In this document: positions 23,718 through 32,088 of the stretch, one piece after another | Layout of the letters: every line of letters starts with the position of its first letter | Numbering within the stretch: position 1 is the stretch's first letter | Assembly: GCA_028712475.1 (NCBI GenBank) | Contig: JAQTQB010000001.1 | Location: 1-64,000 of the forward strand | DNA: 64,000 nt | Reading direction: 5' to 3' | Source of the DNA: Verrucomicrobiales bacterium | GTDB lineage: Bacteria; Verrucomicrobiota; Verrucomicrobiia; Limisphaerales; UBA11358 | Program-made: the position numbers and the translations under genes | Notes under the pieces: model-generated | Told to the model about the DNA's origin: nothing | Database searches by the model: none | What the model saw: only the letters and a program-made list of their open reading frames with translations

Positions 23718-24318
23718 ACCGATAATAGCCCGCAGTTTCAACTGCGGGAATAGTTTGAAATTGCCAAAGTCCCGCAGGGACGGCTGAATAGATGCCATGT
23801 CCTACGTCAGTGCCTATTTTCATTGCGTCTTCAGCACCAAGGAACGTCGCCGCTTCATCACTCCGGATTTACGCGAGCGGCTCTGGCCGTTTCTCGGTGG
23901 CATTGCCCGGCAGAACAAAATGAAGGCCATCGAAATCGGCGGCGTGGAGGATCACGTTCATATTTTGCTTTCGCTGCCGTCCACGATGGCGGTTTCCAAG
24001 GCATTGCAGTTGATCAAAGGCGGCTCGTCCAAATGGATTCACGAGACGTTTCCAGAACACCGTGAGTTTGCCTGGCAGGAAGAATATGGCGCATTCAGTG
24101 TGAGCGTGTCGCAACTGGACAAAACCATCGAATACATCAAGGGGCAGGATGGACATCACCGAAAGATGACGTTTCAGGAGGAATTTCTGGCGCTGTTGAA
24201 AAAGCATCGCATTGAATATGACGAACGGTATTTATGGAAATGAATTTCAGCCGCCCCTCCGGGGCTTGATTTGTTTGTTGGCGTTGACCCGCAGTTGAAA
24301 CTGCGGGCTATTCTCGGT
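23718..24318 (+). mobile_element. RAYT/IS200-like element bounded by inverted REP-type arms
   Basis: Left arm 23718-23748 (ACCGATAATAGCCCGCAGTT...) and right arm 24288-24318 are reverse complements over 31 bases with one mismatch; each contains the palindrome CCCGCAGTTTCAACTGCGGG. Further REP-like hairpins GTCCCGCAGGGAC (left) and TCCCTGCGGGA (right) adjoin. Between them lies one transposase gene. A 90-bp copy of the host gene's 3' end follows the right side, so the element sits between direct repeats. Confidence 0.8.
23797..24243 (+). CDS. REP-associated tyrosine transposase (Y1, IS200/IS605-like)
   Basis: A 148-residue HUH-type single-strand transposase. The start YVSAYFHCVFSTKERRRFIT is typical, the HUH motif is VEDHVHILLSLPSTMAVSKA (H-V-H), and the catalytic Tyr region is VSQLDKTIEYIKGQDGHHRK. 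Such RAYT proteins nick at REP palindromes; the palindromes on both sides of this gene would be its natural substrate. All key residues appear intact, so the protein could be active, possibly also on other repeats of the genome. Confidence 0.9.
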   Translation: MSYVSAYFHCVFSTKERRRFITPDLRERLWPFLGGIARQNKMKAIEIGGVEDHVHILLSLPSTMAVSKALQLIKGGSSKWIHETFPEHREFAWQEEYGAFSVSVSQLDKTIEYIKGQDGHHRKMTFQEEFLALLKKHRIEYDERYLWK

Positions 24319-24340
24319 TGTCCCTGCGGGACGAAAGCAA

Positions 24341-24430
24341 GCCGCCGCAAACCGCTCGTGGAAAAACTGGAACGCTTCGTGAAATTCAAACCGCAGACGC
24401 CGCTGCGCGAAATCATCCGGCTGACGGCGG
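24341..24430 (+). repeat. 90-bp direct repeat of the epimerase gene 3' end
   Basis: Bases 24341-24430 equal 23561-23650 with one difference (A for G). In frame it repeats the last 30 codons of the epimerase (RRKPLVEKLERFVKF...) and ends LTAA-TGA versus LTAG-TGA. The two copies enclose the RAYT element and 690 bases in all. IS200-like elements make no long target duplication, so this arose in another way. Confidence 0.95.
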
Positions 24431-24507
24431 CCTGATACTCGCGGCAGAATCAACCACGTCCAACGCCGCTGGCTCCAGCGCGGTGCCAGGCGGTATCGTC
24501 ACATATG

Positions 24508-25008
24508 CTATTTGCAAAAATCGAGAGGAATCTTCCGAGATCCGTTGGGTGCATCACCTGCGACAAAACCCCCTCCATTGTCGGCCCACATAAACCCGTA
24601 AACCTGCGAAACCTCACCATACTCAGAAACAAGACCAACGCATTTTCCATCTTTTAAATAAAATCTGTTTTCGTAATGCCCGCTTGGAACAAGCAATGGA
24701 ACGGGAATAATAATCACAAATGCACCCACGCCAGACCACGAACAATCGTTGCGATAGCTCAACACCCTGCAACATTTGTTTGTTGTAATCCTGTCTGGTT
24801 CGCCCCAGAGGCTCAGAATTTCGGGCTCCGAATAAGCTTCCGAAGGAACAGAACCCCCAAAATTATTCTTTCCTTGAGTTAGAGCAAAGGAAGTATCTAG
24901 CCGCTCGTGCTTGCCATACGAACCAACAGCCAAGCCGATGCAACCGGATAAAACAATGGCAGCACCAGCAAAAAGGAGAGCTTTGCAAATCTCATAGCCG
25001 CCCAACAT
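24508..25008 (-). CDS. hypothetical lipoprotein
   Basis: A 166-residue predicted lipoprotein: the hydrophobic segment ALLFAGAAIVLSGC gives a lipobox LSGC near residue 23. The mature part contains the phrase SEPEILSLWGEPDRI, like the G-x-P-D segment of small outer-membrane assembly proteins of the BamE/SmpA kind, then a hydrophobic stretch GAFVIIIPVPLLVPSG and NRFYLKDGKCVGL. I do not recognise the family firmly. AT content is above the window's average, as for the other small lipoproteins. Confidence 0.65.
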   Translation of the reverse strand: MLGGYEICKALLFAGAAIVLSGCIGLAVGSYGKHERLDTSFALTQGKNNFGGSVPSEAYSEPEILSLWGEPDRITTNKCCRVLSYRNDCSWSGVGAFVIIIPVPLLVPSGHYENRFYLKDGKCVGLVSEYGEVSQVYGFMWADNGGGFVAGDAPNGSRKIPLDFCK

Positions 25009-25065
25009 CTAAATCAGATGAGAAATGATGCCATTCGTAGCCTTGTTGCGTTTGTTGAGCCATAA

Positions 25066-25611
25066 TCAATTTTTGTATCGAATGCCTTCCCGCGCGAGCA
25101 AGCTACGCTTCCAATCCAATCCGCCGGAGAAGCCGCCGAGTTTTTTGTTCGCGGCCAGCACGCGATGGCAGGGAACCAAAACCGGAACCGGGTTCGCGCC
25201 GCACGCGCCGCCCACGGCGCGGACGGCCTTGGGCCGGCCAATCGCCTGCGCAATTTCACCGTAGCTTTTCGTCTTGCCGGGGGAAATTTTCCGCAGCGCG
25301 TTCCAGACGCTTTTCTGAAATGCCGTTCCCGCCATGTCCAGCGGCGGGAATTCCTTTGGCTCGCGTCCGGTGAGAATGGCTTTCAGCGCGGTGGAAGTGA
25401 TGCGATGCCAGCGGCGGATTTTCACTTGTAGGAGACGACGTGAGGAGTCTCTGACCAAATCCCCCGCAGCCGGAGAAATTAGAGACTCGTCACCTCGTCT
25501 CCTACGATCGGACTTGGGAAAATTTAATTCGGCCAAGCCATTTTCCGAATAGCGCGCGATGAATTCGCCATCCGCAGTCGCCACCGGCAGTTCGACAATA
25601 TTATTTTTCAT
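25066..25611 (-). CDS. ogt: methylated-DNA-protein-cysteine methyltransferase (Ogt type) with repeat insert
   Basis: Suicidal DNA-repair protein that removes O6-alkyl groups from guanine. The active site is VPVLVPCHRVLAANKKLGGF with Cys in PCHRV; upstream MAGTAFQKSVWNALRKISPG and KTKSYGEIAQAIGRP form the DNA-binding wing. Between the N-terminal beta part (ending LNFPKSD) and the K-I-R-R-W-H-R segment lie about 26 residues (RRRRGDESLIS ... SSRRLLQ) encoded by a family A palindrome. The ATG at 25611 is preferred over a TTG three codons upstream. The insertion is in the variable N-terminal domain, so activity may persist. Confidence 0.9.
   Translation of the reverse strand: MKNNIVELPVATADGEFIARYSENGLAELNFPKSDRRRRGDESLISPAAGDLVRDSSRRLLQVKIRRWHRITSTALKAILTGREPKEFPPLDMAGTAFQKSVWNALRKISPGKTKSYGEIAQAIGRPKAVRAVGGACGANPVPVLVPCHRVLAANKKLGGFSGGLDWKRSLLAREGIRYKN
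25428..25505. repeat. family A palindrome inside ogt
   Basis: GTAGGAGACGACGTGAGGAG left arm and CTCGTCACCTCGTCTCCTAC right arm; 78 bases, a multiple of three, with a loop containing CCCCCGCAGCCGGAG. No stop in the ogt frame. Confidence 0.92.
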
Positions 25612-25649
25612 ACGATTCAACGGTTTAAACTTTCAACGCTTCACGGGCT

Positions 25650-26171
25650 TCAATGGTTCTTCACGAAGATGGAGATGACGCCGAGCAAAACCAGAAACAG
25701 CACGACAACCAGCAGGATGAAGCGGTTGCGTGCGACGCGCTTCTCGTAGCGCATCGGGCGCAGGCCGTGAACGCCGCCGGCGGCGAGATAATTCACAAGG
25801 CGCGGATTGTTGGAGGTCGGACCGCGAAAATGATTCTTCAGGCGTCCCCACAGCGCGGGCAGGTCGTATTTGCGCACGCCAAGTTCGTTGAAGTGGTCGG
25901 CGGATTCCGAATCGGCGCGCGATTGCAGCGGCTCCTGGTTGATCTTTTCAAAAACCGGCTCGTGCCGGGCTGGCTTGGGCGCGGGCGGCGGCTCGGCCCC
26001 ATGCGGCACGCTGGCGCCGAGGGGCAGGGCGGTGGAGCGCAGTTTGGGCGTGGGTGCGCGCTGGATTTGCGTGTCGAGCTTTTTGATCTCGGATTCGAGC
26101 GCGGCGATCTGCTGGTTGAGCGTGCGGGCGCGGTCGGAAATCGGATCCGCTTTTTTTTTCGAGAACGCCAT
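25650..26171 (-). CDS. tail-anchored coiled-coil protein, hypothetical
   Basis: A 173-residue protein with an N-terminal coiled coil (RARTLNQQIAALESEIKKLD), a proline-rich linker (residues 40-75), a middle soluble part and one C-terminal membrane helix, NRFILLVVVLFLVLLGVISI, followed only by FVKNH. There is no signal peptide, so the bulk should face the cytoplasm. I do not recognise the family. It lies 10 bases downstream of another tail-anchored coiled-coil gene in the same direction, and the two probably act together. Confidence 0.7.
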   Translation of the reverse strand: MAFSKKKADPISDRARTLNQQIAALESEIKKLDTQIQRAPTPKLRSTALPLGASVPHGAEPPPAPKPARHEPVFEKINQEPLQSRADSESADHFNELGVRKYDLPALWGRLKNHFRGPTSNNPRLVNYLAAGGVHGLRPMRYEKRVARNRFILLVVVLFLVLLGVISIFVKNH

Positions 26172-26181
26172 AGGCCGGACC

Positions 26182-26853
26182 TCAATGCCGCGCCAGCACG
26201 GCGATGAACACGCCGAGTGCGCCCAGGGCGACGAGCACGAGCGGCCACGTCATCGCCAGGCCGATCTTGCAAAGCTGGCCGAAGCTCAAGCTGGCGAGCG
26301 GCGAGGCGGCGGGCGGCGGCGCGGTTTCAACTTCGGTTTTCTTCAACGCCTCGGGAGACAGCGCGGGAAGTTTCAGGCGCGCGGTGTTCCATTCCATGCG
26401 GGCGTTTTCGATGGCGGTGAGGGCGCGGGTCAGCTCGGTGCTGAAATTTTCCTTCGTCCACGATTCGTCATGGACGGCCTCGATCTTGGTGAGCGCGTCG
26501 CGGAAATCGGCGATGGTCTTGACCATCTGCTCGGCTTCGCGGCGCGTGTTGAACTCGGATTCCTCCAGCAAGCCCAGGCCGCGCGTGAGGTTGTGGATCA
26601 TTTCCTGGCGGCCGGTTTGAAATTCGCTCTGGCGGCGGCGCAATTCCTCCAGCGAGGAGCGTTCGCGTTCCAAACTGTCCTGGGCGCGCTTCAGTTCGGC
26701 GAGCTTTTGCTGCGCCTCGACGACCTTGCGGTCCACTTCGTCGCGCGTGGGCGCGCGCAGCGGGTCGCTGGCGGACGCGGGCGTCGCGAAGGGCGACTTG
26801 TGCGTTTGAAAATCGGTGTCCACAAACTCGGTTGAATCGTAATCAGCAGCCAT
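26182..26853 (-). CDS. coiled-coil protein with C-terminal membrane helix, hypothetical
   Basis: A 223-residue protein: a polar start, then a long heptad-rich stretch (about 40-160, e.g. EAQQKLAELKRAQDSLERER), a proline/alanine linker and one C-terminal helix LAMTWPLVLVALGALGVFIA before the end LARH. It is thus likely tail-anchored in the inner membrane with a cytoplasmic coiled coil. No known domain was recognised. It heads a two-gene unit with the gene at 25650 (10-base gap). Confidence 0.72.
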   Translation of the reverse strand: MAADYDSTEFVDTDFQTHKSPFATPASASDPLRAPTRDEVDRKVVEAQQKLAELKRAQDSLERERSSLEELRRRQSEFQTGRQEMIHNLTRGLGLLEESEFNTRREAEQMVKTIADFRDALTKIEAVHDESWTKENFSTELTRALTAIENARMEWNTARLKLPALSPEALKKTEVETAPPPAASPLASLSFGQLCKIGLAMTWPLVLVALGALGVFIAVLARH

Positions 26854-26912
26854 GAAGCGAATTTAGCCCGCACAGAAAAATTGTAAAGCGATGTGTTGCC
26901 GGGCGCGACCGG

Positions 26913-28604
26913 CTATTCCACGCCCGCCCGGTAGAAGCGGCGGTCGGGCGGGTTTGTGTCGGTGATGGAAACGACCGAACCGGAACCGGGAATGTTTGTG
27001 GCCAGGCCATTCCAAATTGCGGGGGGCGCAAGAGAATCAAGCGATTGAACAAAATAATTTCTGGCGACGGAAGTGGGGAATGAGATCACAGGCCAATGTG
27101 TCGCGGGCGACAAAGATATTTGCGCCATCAACCCGACGGTGACCGTGACGGTCGCGGTGGCGGTGGCGCCGCTGCTGTCGCAGACCTGGCAGGTGAATGT
27201 GTCGGTGCCGGTGAAGTTCGTGGCCGGAACATAGGTCAGTGTGGTTTGGTTGAACACGTCATTGAGACGCTTCAATGATTCGATGAAATAATAATCGCCG
27301 TAAATCAGCGAGGTGTCGGTGTTGGAATCCACCGGGTTTCCGTGCAGCAGAATCGCATTGGTGGTGCCCACAGCGAGATAGTTCGTGGAACTGATGGAGC
27401 GGAAAAGATGATGCGCGGCCAGCCAGTATTTTGCACCGTCGTCGGCATTGGTCACCTGCTGGCTCAAATCCAGGAGTCCCGCAAGCGTGATGGAAGCGGC
27501 GGATGAATCCCGCAGCAGGTTTGTATTGACGCTGTTGGACGGATAATACCAATAAGGCACGTAGTCCGCCGGGGCGTGGCTGATGTAAAAATCTGCAACC
27601 TTTTTAGCCGTGTCCAGAAAGCGCGCGTCGCCGGTTTCTCGAAACACCACCGGGAAGGCATACGTCGCCCAAGCGTGGCCGCGCGCCCACGTGTCGAGCG
27701 GCTGCCCCGGCAGCGCACGATTATCCCGGAACAACACCGAGCCGTTGGTGACCGAATCATACATCACCCGGTGATATGTGCTGCCGTCGGCCCGGAGATG
27801 ATTGGTCATGGTCCGTCCCGCGTGGCTCACGGCGATGTTCAAGAGGTTCGCGCCCCCGCCCAGATCGTGTGCGACATGGAGCAGTTCCGTGTTCATCATC
27901 GTGTCCATGATCACCTCAAACGGCGGCGGCGTGAGCAGCCGGTCGTCCGCGAGGCAGCCGACAACGGCATTGAAACGCACGGAAAGCGACTGCGCCGCCT
28001 GAAGCAGCACGGCCTTGTAACCCGGATTCCCGGTCAGCCGGTAACCATTGCCGAAACTCGTGTTGATCATGAACCCCACGTCATCCGTGTTCGTGGAAAA
28101 CTGCTCCGCAGCGATGGCCGCCATCCACCGTTCAGCCCAAACCTGATAATTCGTATCGCCGGTGTATTCATAAATCATCCAGAGTGAGCCGGGGAAAAAG
28201 CCGCAGATCCAGTCATTGTCATCAACCACCCTGCCCACCCACACGCCATTCGTCAGATACCACGGATACAGGTTGGTGATGGCAACCTGCACGACCGTGT
28301 TGCTAAGCTGCGTGGCGGCGAATTGAAACAACGGCGTCAGTTCGGCATGGTTGGCGGGGGTCGAGTCAATAACCACCCGTCCGTGAGCCGGCTGGGTCAC
28401 ACGGAGAATGGCGGTTGCGTTGCTGCTGGAAATAAAATCATTGGTCAGCACAGCAATCGTGACGGAAGTGTTCGGGGGCGTGACTGCGAAATCGTCAACC
28501 GCAACGGGCGTATCGGCCCGCAGAGTGTGGCTGCAAAACAACAGCCACAGCACGGGGAGCCAGCGCGGCGCAAGTTTCAAGGCAATGATCCCGGGGAACT
28601 TCAT
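26913..28604 (-). CDS. GH88-type unsaturated glucuronyl hydrolase nested in a split Ig-like domain
   Basis: Secreted glycosidase of 563 residues. A signal peptide (1-30, LPVLWLLFCSHTLRA) is followed by the first half of a Big_9/cadherin-like domain (about 31-82: PVAVDDFAVTP ... VTQPAHGRVVI), an alpha/alpha-barrel of the GH88 kind (about 83-450) and the second half of the Ig-like domain (455-490: LTYVPATNFTGTDTFTCQV ... ATVTVTV), then a beta tail. GH88 candidates for the catalytic Asp pair are D131 (DNDWICGFFPGSLW) and D234 (VIMDTMMNTELL); DTWARGHAWATYAF is the barrel signature. The family hydrolyses unsaturated uronyl sugars left by polysaccharide lyases. Confidence 0.82.
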   Translation of the reverse strand: MKFPGIIALKLAPRWLPVLWLLFCSHTLRADTPVAVDDFAVTPPNTSVTIAVLTNDFISSSNATAILRVTQPAHGRVVIDSTPANHAELTPLFQFAATQLSNTVVQVAITNLYPWYLTNGVWVGRVVDDNDWICGFFPGSLWMIYEYTGDTNYQVWAERWMAAIAAEQFSTNTDDVGFMINTSFGNGYRLTGNPGYKAVLLQAAQSLSVRFNAVVGCLADDRLLTPPPFEVIMDTMMNTELLHVAHDLGGGANLLNIAVSHAGRTMTNHLRADGSTYHRVMYDSVTNGSVLFRDNRALPGQPLDTWARGHAWATYAFPVVFRETGDARFLDTAKKVADFYISHAPADYVPYWYYPSNSVNTNLLRDSSAASITLAGLLDLSQQVTNADDGAKYWLAAHHLFRSISSTNYLAVGTTNAILLHGNPVDSNTDTSLIYGDYYFIESLKRLNDVFNQTTLTYVPATNFTGTDTFTCQVCDSSGATATATVTVTVGLMAQISLSPATHWPVISFPTSVARNYFVQSLDSLAPPAIWNGLATNIPGSGSVVSITDTNPPDRRFYRAGVE

Positions 28605-28835
28605 CTGTCGCCCAAGGTATCATCAAGCGGCAAAATTTGAAATTATTCGTTGCCGCCGCCAGATTGCGCGGCAGTGCGCCGCAACAGTCCCGATTTTCTC
28701 AAGGTGCTGCCGTTCAGCCCAAACACGCCTGAACTCAAGAGCTCCAAATTTATTCTTCAAATCGGCGGCATTTCCGCTTGTCACCGCGCAGGTCGAATCC
28801 TAAAGTGCATTGTTCAAGAGTGATGAAATATTGAC
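28605..28835. other. intergenic gap without recognised content
   Basis: A divergent gap of 231 bases between the GH88 gene and the GST-like gene. No palindrome of the families seen elsewhere and no convincing promoter was found. Confidence 0.4.
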
Positions 28836-29504
28836 ATGATTGAATTGATTCAATTTCCGTGGAGTCCGTTCTGCATTGTGCAACGGCGGATTCTTGAATT
28901 TTCCGGTGCGCCCTTCAAAATCACCAACATCCCCAACCAGGACCGTTCGCTGGTCTGGAAACTCACCCGGCAGCGTTATTATGGCGTGCCGATCATCCGC
29001 GACGGCAGGACCGTCGTGTTTGAGGTCGCCGACGATTCGCAGGTCATCGCCAAATATCTCGACGAGGAAATGGATCTGGGACTGTTCCCAGACCGGTGGC
29101 GCGGCGTGCAATCCGTCCTGTGGAAGTTCATCGAAAACGAAGTCGAGGGCGCGGCGTTCCGGCTCAACGACATTTACTGGCAGGAAAATGTTCCGCCGGC
29201 GGACCAGTTGCAATTTTTACGGTTCAAGGAACGCAAGTTCGGCCGCGGCTGCATTGACCAATGGCGCAAGGAACAAAAACTGTGGCTCAAAAAACTGGAA
29301 GACCGGCTGATTCCGTTTGAGATCATCCTGACGCATCAGGCCTTTTTGCTGGACGACCAGCCGCGCTTCGTGGATTTCGACCTGTTCGGGATGCTCGATA
29401 ATTTTCTCTACTCCGGCCACTACAAACTGCCCGCACGCCACAAACAGATCCGGGAATGGCACCGGCGCATGACGTCCGTAAAACACTCCGATCACAATAC
29501 GTAA
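28836..29504 (+). CDS. glutathione S-transferase-like protein
   Basis: A 222-residue protein with a thioredoxin-like N-terminal domain (IELIQFPWSPFCIVQRRILE, with SPFC in the position of the GST/glutaredoxin active site; then YYGVPIIRDGRTVVFEVADD with the cis-Pro VP and DDSQVIAKYLDE) and an all-helical C-terminal domain with VDFDLFGMLDNFLYSG, which matches the N-capping D of GST domains. The substrate is unknown. It is followed after 3 bases by a PIN-PhoH gene whose start is GTG, so they probably share a transcript. Confidence 0.78.
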   Translation: MIELIQFPWSPFCIVQRRILEFSGAPFKITNIPNQDRSLVWKLTRQRYYGVPIIRDGRTVVFEVADDSQVIAKYLDEEMDLGLFPDRWRGVQSVLWKFIENEVEGAAFRLNDIYWQENVPPADQLQFLRFKERKFGRGCIDQWRKEQKLWLKKLEDRLIPFEIILTHQAFLLDDQPRFVDFDLFGMLDNFLYSGHYKLPARHKQIREWHRRMTSVKHSDHNT

Positions 29505-29507
29505 CAA

Positions 29508-30833
29508 GTGAAAAACTACATACTCGACACCAACGTTCTGCTCCACGACCCCAACTCGCTGCTCAACTTCAAGGAAAATCATGTCGTGATTCCCATTGAA
29601 GTCATCGAGGAGATTGACCGTTTCAAGCGCGAATCCAGCGAACTCGGCCAGAATGCGCGGCAGGTCTCGCGGATGCTCGACGGCTTTCGCGGCGAAGGCA
29701 GCTTGAGCGAAGGCGTGAAACTGCCCAATGGCGGCGAGCTTCAGATCGCCTTTTACAAAAACGGCAACGGCAACGGCCATGCCAACGGCGACAGCCACAT
29801 CGTGAACGGCAACAGCGTGGACAACCGCATCCTCCTGCTCGCCGCCAGCGTCCAAAAACATCAGCCGAAAAACGCCACCATTCTCGTCAGCAAGGACATC
29901 AACCTCCGCATCAAGGCCGACGCGCTGGGCTTGCAGGCCGAGGATTATGAAACCGACCGCGTGTTCCTGACCGATCTCTACACGGGCATGATTGAAATGT
30001 CAGTCGCCGCCGACAAGATCGCAGCCTTTCGCGCCGATGGCGAACTGGATCTTGAGACGGGCAAAAAATATTCGCCGAACGAATTCTGCACGCTCATTGA
30101 CGAGGCGAATCCCAAGAAGGCCGCGCTCACCAAGGTGGACGCCACCGGCACAAAGCTCGTCCCCATCATTGACTGCCGCGAAGGCGTCTGGGGCATCAAA
30201 CCGCGCAACCGCGAACAGCATTACGCCTTCGACGCCCTGCTCGATGACCGCATCAAGCTGGTCACGCTCATGGGCAAGGCCGGCACGGGAAAAACCCTGA
30301 TGGCGATGGCCGCCGGGCTGAAGCGCACCGTGCTGGACCGCGAATTCCGCCGGCTCGTCGTCGCGCGCCCGACCATTTCCATGGGCAAGGAACTCGGCTT
30401 CCTGCCCGGATCGCTCGAGGAAAAACTCGCGCCGTGGATGCAGCCCATTCACGACGCGCTCGAGATGTTGAGCGACCTGAACATGGGCCACGATCATCGC
30501 CGCGCCGCCGACCTGATGCGTTCCGGCAGCATCGTGGTGGAAGCGTTGAGCTACATTCGCGGACGCAGCATCGCCGGGCAGTTCATGGTCATTGACGAGG
30601 CGCAGAACCTGACACCGCTCGAAGCCAAGACCATCATCACGCGCGTCGGCCACGGCACGAAGATCATCTTCACCGGCGACCCGTATCAGATTGATAATCC
30701 CTACGTGGACTCCTCCTCGAACGGATTCAATTACATCGTCAGCCGTTTCCGCGACCAACCCATCGCCGCGCACATTGAATTACAGAAGGGTGAACGCTCG
30801 GAACTGGCGGAGCTGGCGGCGAATATTTTGTAA
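29508..30833 (+). CDS. PIN-PhoH fusion protein (PhoH2/YlaK type)
   Basis: A 441-residue cytoplasmic protein with an N-terminal PIN RNase domain (YILDTNVLLHDPNSLLNF, then VIEEIDRFK, VDNRILLLAASVQ and LVSKDINLRIKAD carry the acidic residues) and a C-terminal PhoH ATPase (GKAGTGKTLMAMAAGL Walker A, ARPTISMGKELGFLPGS, FMVIDEAQNLTPLEAKTI Walker B, IIFTGDPYQID). PhoH2 proteins unwind and cleave RNA, some as part of toxin-antitoxin units; no antitoxin gene like phoAT is present here. An Asn/Gly/His-rich spacer (residues 84-100) interrupts the PIN part. Confidence 0.93.
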   Translation: MKNYILDTNVLLHDPNSLLNFKENHVVIPIEVIEEIDRFKRESSELGQNARQVSRMLDGFRGEGSLSEGVKLPNGGELQIAFYKNGNGNGHANGDSHIVNGNSVDNRILLLAASVQKHQPKNATILVSKDINLRIKADALGLQAEDYETDRVFLTDLYTGMIEMSVAADKIAAFRADGELDLETGKKYSPNEFCTLIDEANPKKAALTKVDATGTKLVPIIDCREGVWGIKPRNREQHYAFDALLDDRIKLVTLMGKAGTGKTLMAMAAGLKRTVLDREFRRLVVARPTISMGKELGFLPGSLEEKLAPWMQPIHDALEMLSDLNMGHDHRRAADLMRSGSIVVEALSYIRGRSIAGQFMVIDEAQNLTPLEAKTIITRVGHGTKIIFTGDPYQIDNPYVDSSSNGFNYIVSRFRDQPIAAHIELQKGERSELAELAANIL

Positions 30834-30887
30834 ATTGACAAATTGCTGGAAACGGCAAATGGTTTGATGAGCAAAGACTAGAAGCTT

Positions 30888-31235
30888 ATGAGCAAGAAAG
30901 TGTCAGACTGGCATGTTCCGGCAGATTGGATGGCACTGTTTGGTATTTACTTCGGTATTCCCATAATTGCGATTGGGGTAAGCTGTTTACTCCCATCATT
31001 GAACTCTCTTAAATCCAGAGACCTAGCTGATTTATTTTATACCGCGCTAGGAACGGGTTGTTTGGGAAGCGTTCTACTTTTTTTCGCGCGATTACCACTT
31101 TACCGACAACGCCAGTTTTGGACGTTTGGCCCGCGCGAACTTCCAAGCTTCAACCGCAAACTTTATTGGCTGGCCTATTTATTCGTCGTTGCCAGCGTTT
31201 TGCTGTTTAGCATTGTTTGGTTAAGAGCAAAATAA
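30888..31235 (+). CDS. small membrane protein, hypothetical
   Basis: A 115-residue protein with three predicted membrane helices: LFGIYFGIPIIAIGVSCLL, LGTGCLGSVLLFFARL and LYWLAYLFVVASVLLFSIVW, with a short polar start SKKVSDWHVPADW. No family is recognised. It follows the PhoH gene by 54 bases in the same direction. Codon use is AT-richer than in the neighbours, which suggests recent acquisition or low expression. Confidence 0.6.
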   Translation: MSKKVSDWHVPADWMALFGIYFGIPIIAIGVSCLLPSLNSLKSRDLADLFYTALGTGCLGSVLLFFARLPLYRQRQFWTFGPRELPSFNRKLYWLAYLFVVASVLLFSIVWLRAK

Positions 31236-31305
31236 GGAAATTAACCCTACCAATCGAGGGACGAAAACGCCGTTGCATCCGTGGCGGCATACTCATTACG
31301 AGTTT

Positions 31306-31569
31306 ATGAAGACTCTGACAATTACCGAAGGACGCGGCCGGCTGGGCTACTGGCTCAAGAAAGCTACCGAAGGGCAGGACATCGGCATTTTGTATAAAGG
31401 CAAAGTTGTGGCGCTGCGTCCAATGACGGTGCATTCGGAATATTACGCCTTGCAGGAATACGGCCTGACGAAATCAGAAGCGGCGGTGGCCGCGAAACGC
31501 ATCAGTGCGGACATCAAGGCTGCAAGGAAACGCGGGGAAGTTCAAAACTGTCTTCGCGGCAAATTTTAA
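31306..31569 (+). CDS. Phd/YefM-like antitoxin, orphan
   Basis: An 87-residue protein resembling the Phd/YefM antitoxin fold: KTLTITEGRGRLGYWLKKAT, then EGQDIGILYKGKVVALRPM, which is the typical N-terminal dimer and DNA-binding part, and a basic C-terminal helix that would bind a toxin. The ATG at 31306 is chosen over an upstream in-frame start because the fold begins there. No toxin gene follows: the next gene is rsfS on the other strand. It may be a solitary antitoxin or regulator. Confidence 0.7.
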   Translation: MKTLTITEGRGRLGYWLKKATEGQDIGILYKGKVVALRPMTVHSEYYALQEYGLTKSEAAVAAKRISADIKAARKRGEVQNCLRGKF

Positions 31570-31603
31570 AACGCTTTGCACGCAAGCCCGCAGCAGATTC
31601 AGA

Positions 31604-32020
31604 TTACTTCTTCCCCGCTTTCCGGACGCGTTTCTTTGAAGCCTGACGCCTAGTCAATTTCACCTTAGCCGGCTTGGCTTTTGCCTTCACCCGCGCCGCG
31701 TCGCCCCACAGACCTTCCAGATCGTAGCGTTCGCGCGCGTCGGTGCGCATAACGTGGACGATCACGTCGAAGAAATCCAGGATCACCCACGCGCCCTGCA
31801 TCGAGCCGTCGGTGCGCAGCGGACGCACGTCGTGTTCCTCGCGCAGCCGGTCGGTGAGTTCGCCCACGATGGCGCGCAGATGCGGCTCGCTCGTGCCGGA
31901 CGCGATCACGAAATAATCCGTCACGGACGACAAATCCCGCACGTCGAGGATGACGATGTTCTCCGCCTTTTTGTTGTCCGCATAATCGCGGCAAAGCCCG
32001 GCCAGTTTTTTAGAATCCAT
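31604..32020 (-). CDS. rsfS: ribosomal silencing factor RsfS
   Basis: Binds ribosomal protein uL14 and keeps 30S and 50S subunits apart when nutrients are low. The family core shows in ADNKKAENIVILDVRDLSSV, TDYFVIASGTSEPHLRAIV, RTDGSMQGAWVILDFFDVIVH and ERYDLEGLWGDA. A lysine/arginine-rich tail (residues 110-138) is an extra that might contact RNA. nadD lies downstream on the same strand in the usual nadD-rsfS neighbourhood, but here the order is nadD then rsfS with a repeat-filled 154-base gap. Confidence 0.95.
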   Translation of the reverse strand: MDSKKLAGLCRDYADNKKAENIVILDVRDLSSVTDYFVIASGTSEPHLRAIVGELTDRLREEHDVRPLRTDGSMQGAWVILDFFDVIVHVMRTDARERYDLEGLWGDAARVKAKAKPAKVKLTRRQASKKRVRKAGKK

Positions 32021-32088
32021 AGTTGCGGGGAGGATTTAACCACAGATGAACGCGGATGGACACGGATAAATTTCCAAACCCGCCGTGT

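Noticed and set aside
24508-25008. Hypothetical lipoprotein considered as BamE
   Set aside because: A G-x-P-D phrase is present, but the rest of the short BamE pattern and length do not fit.
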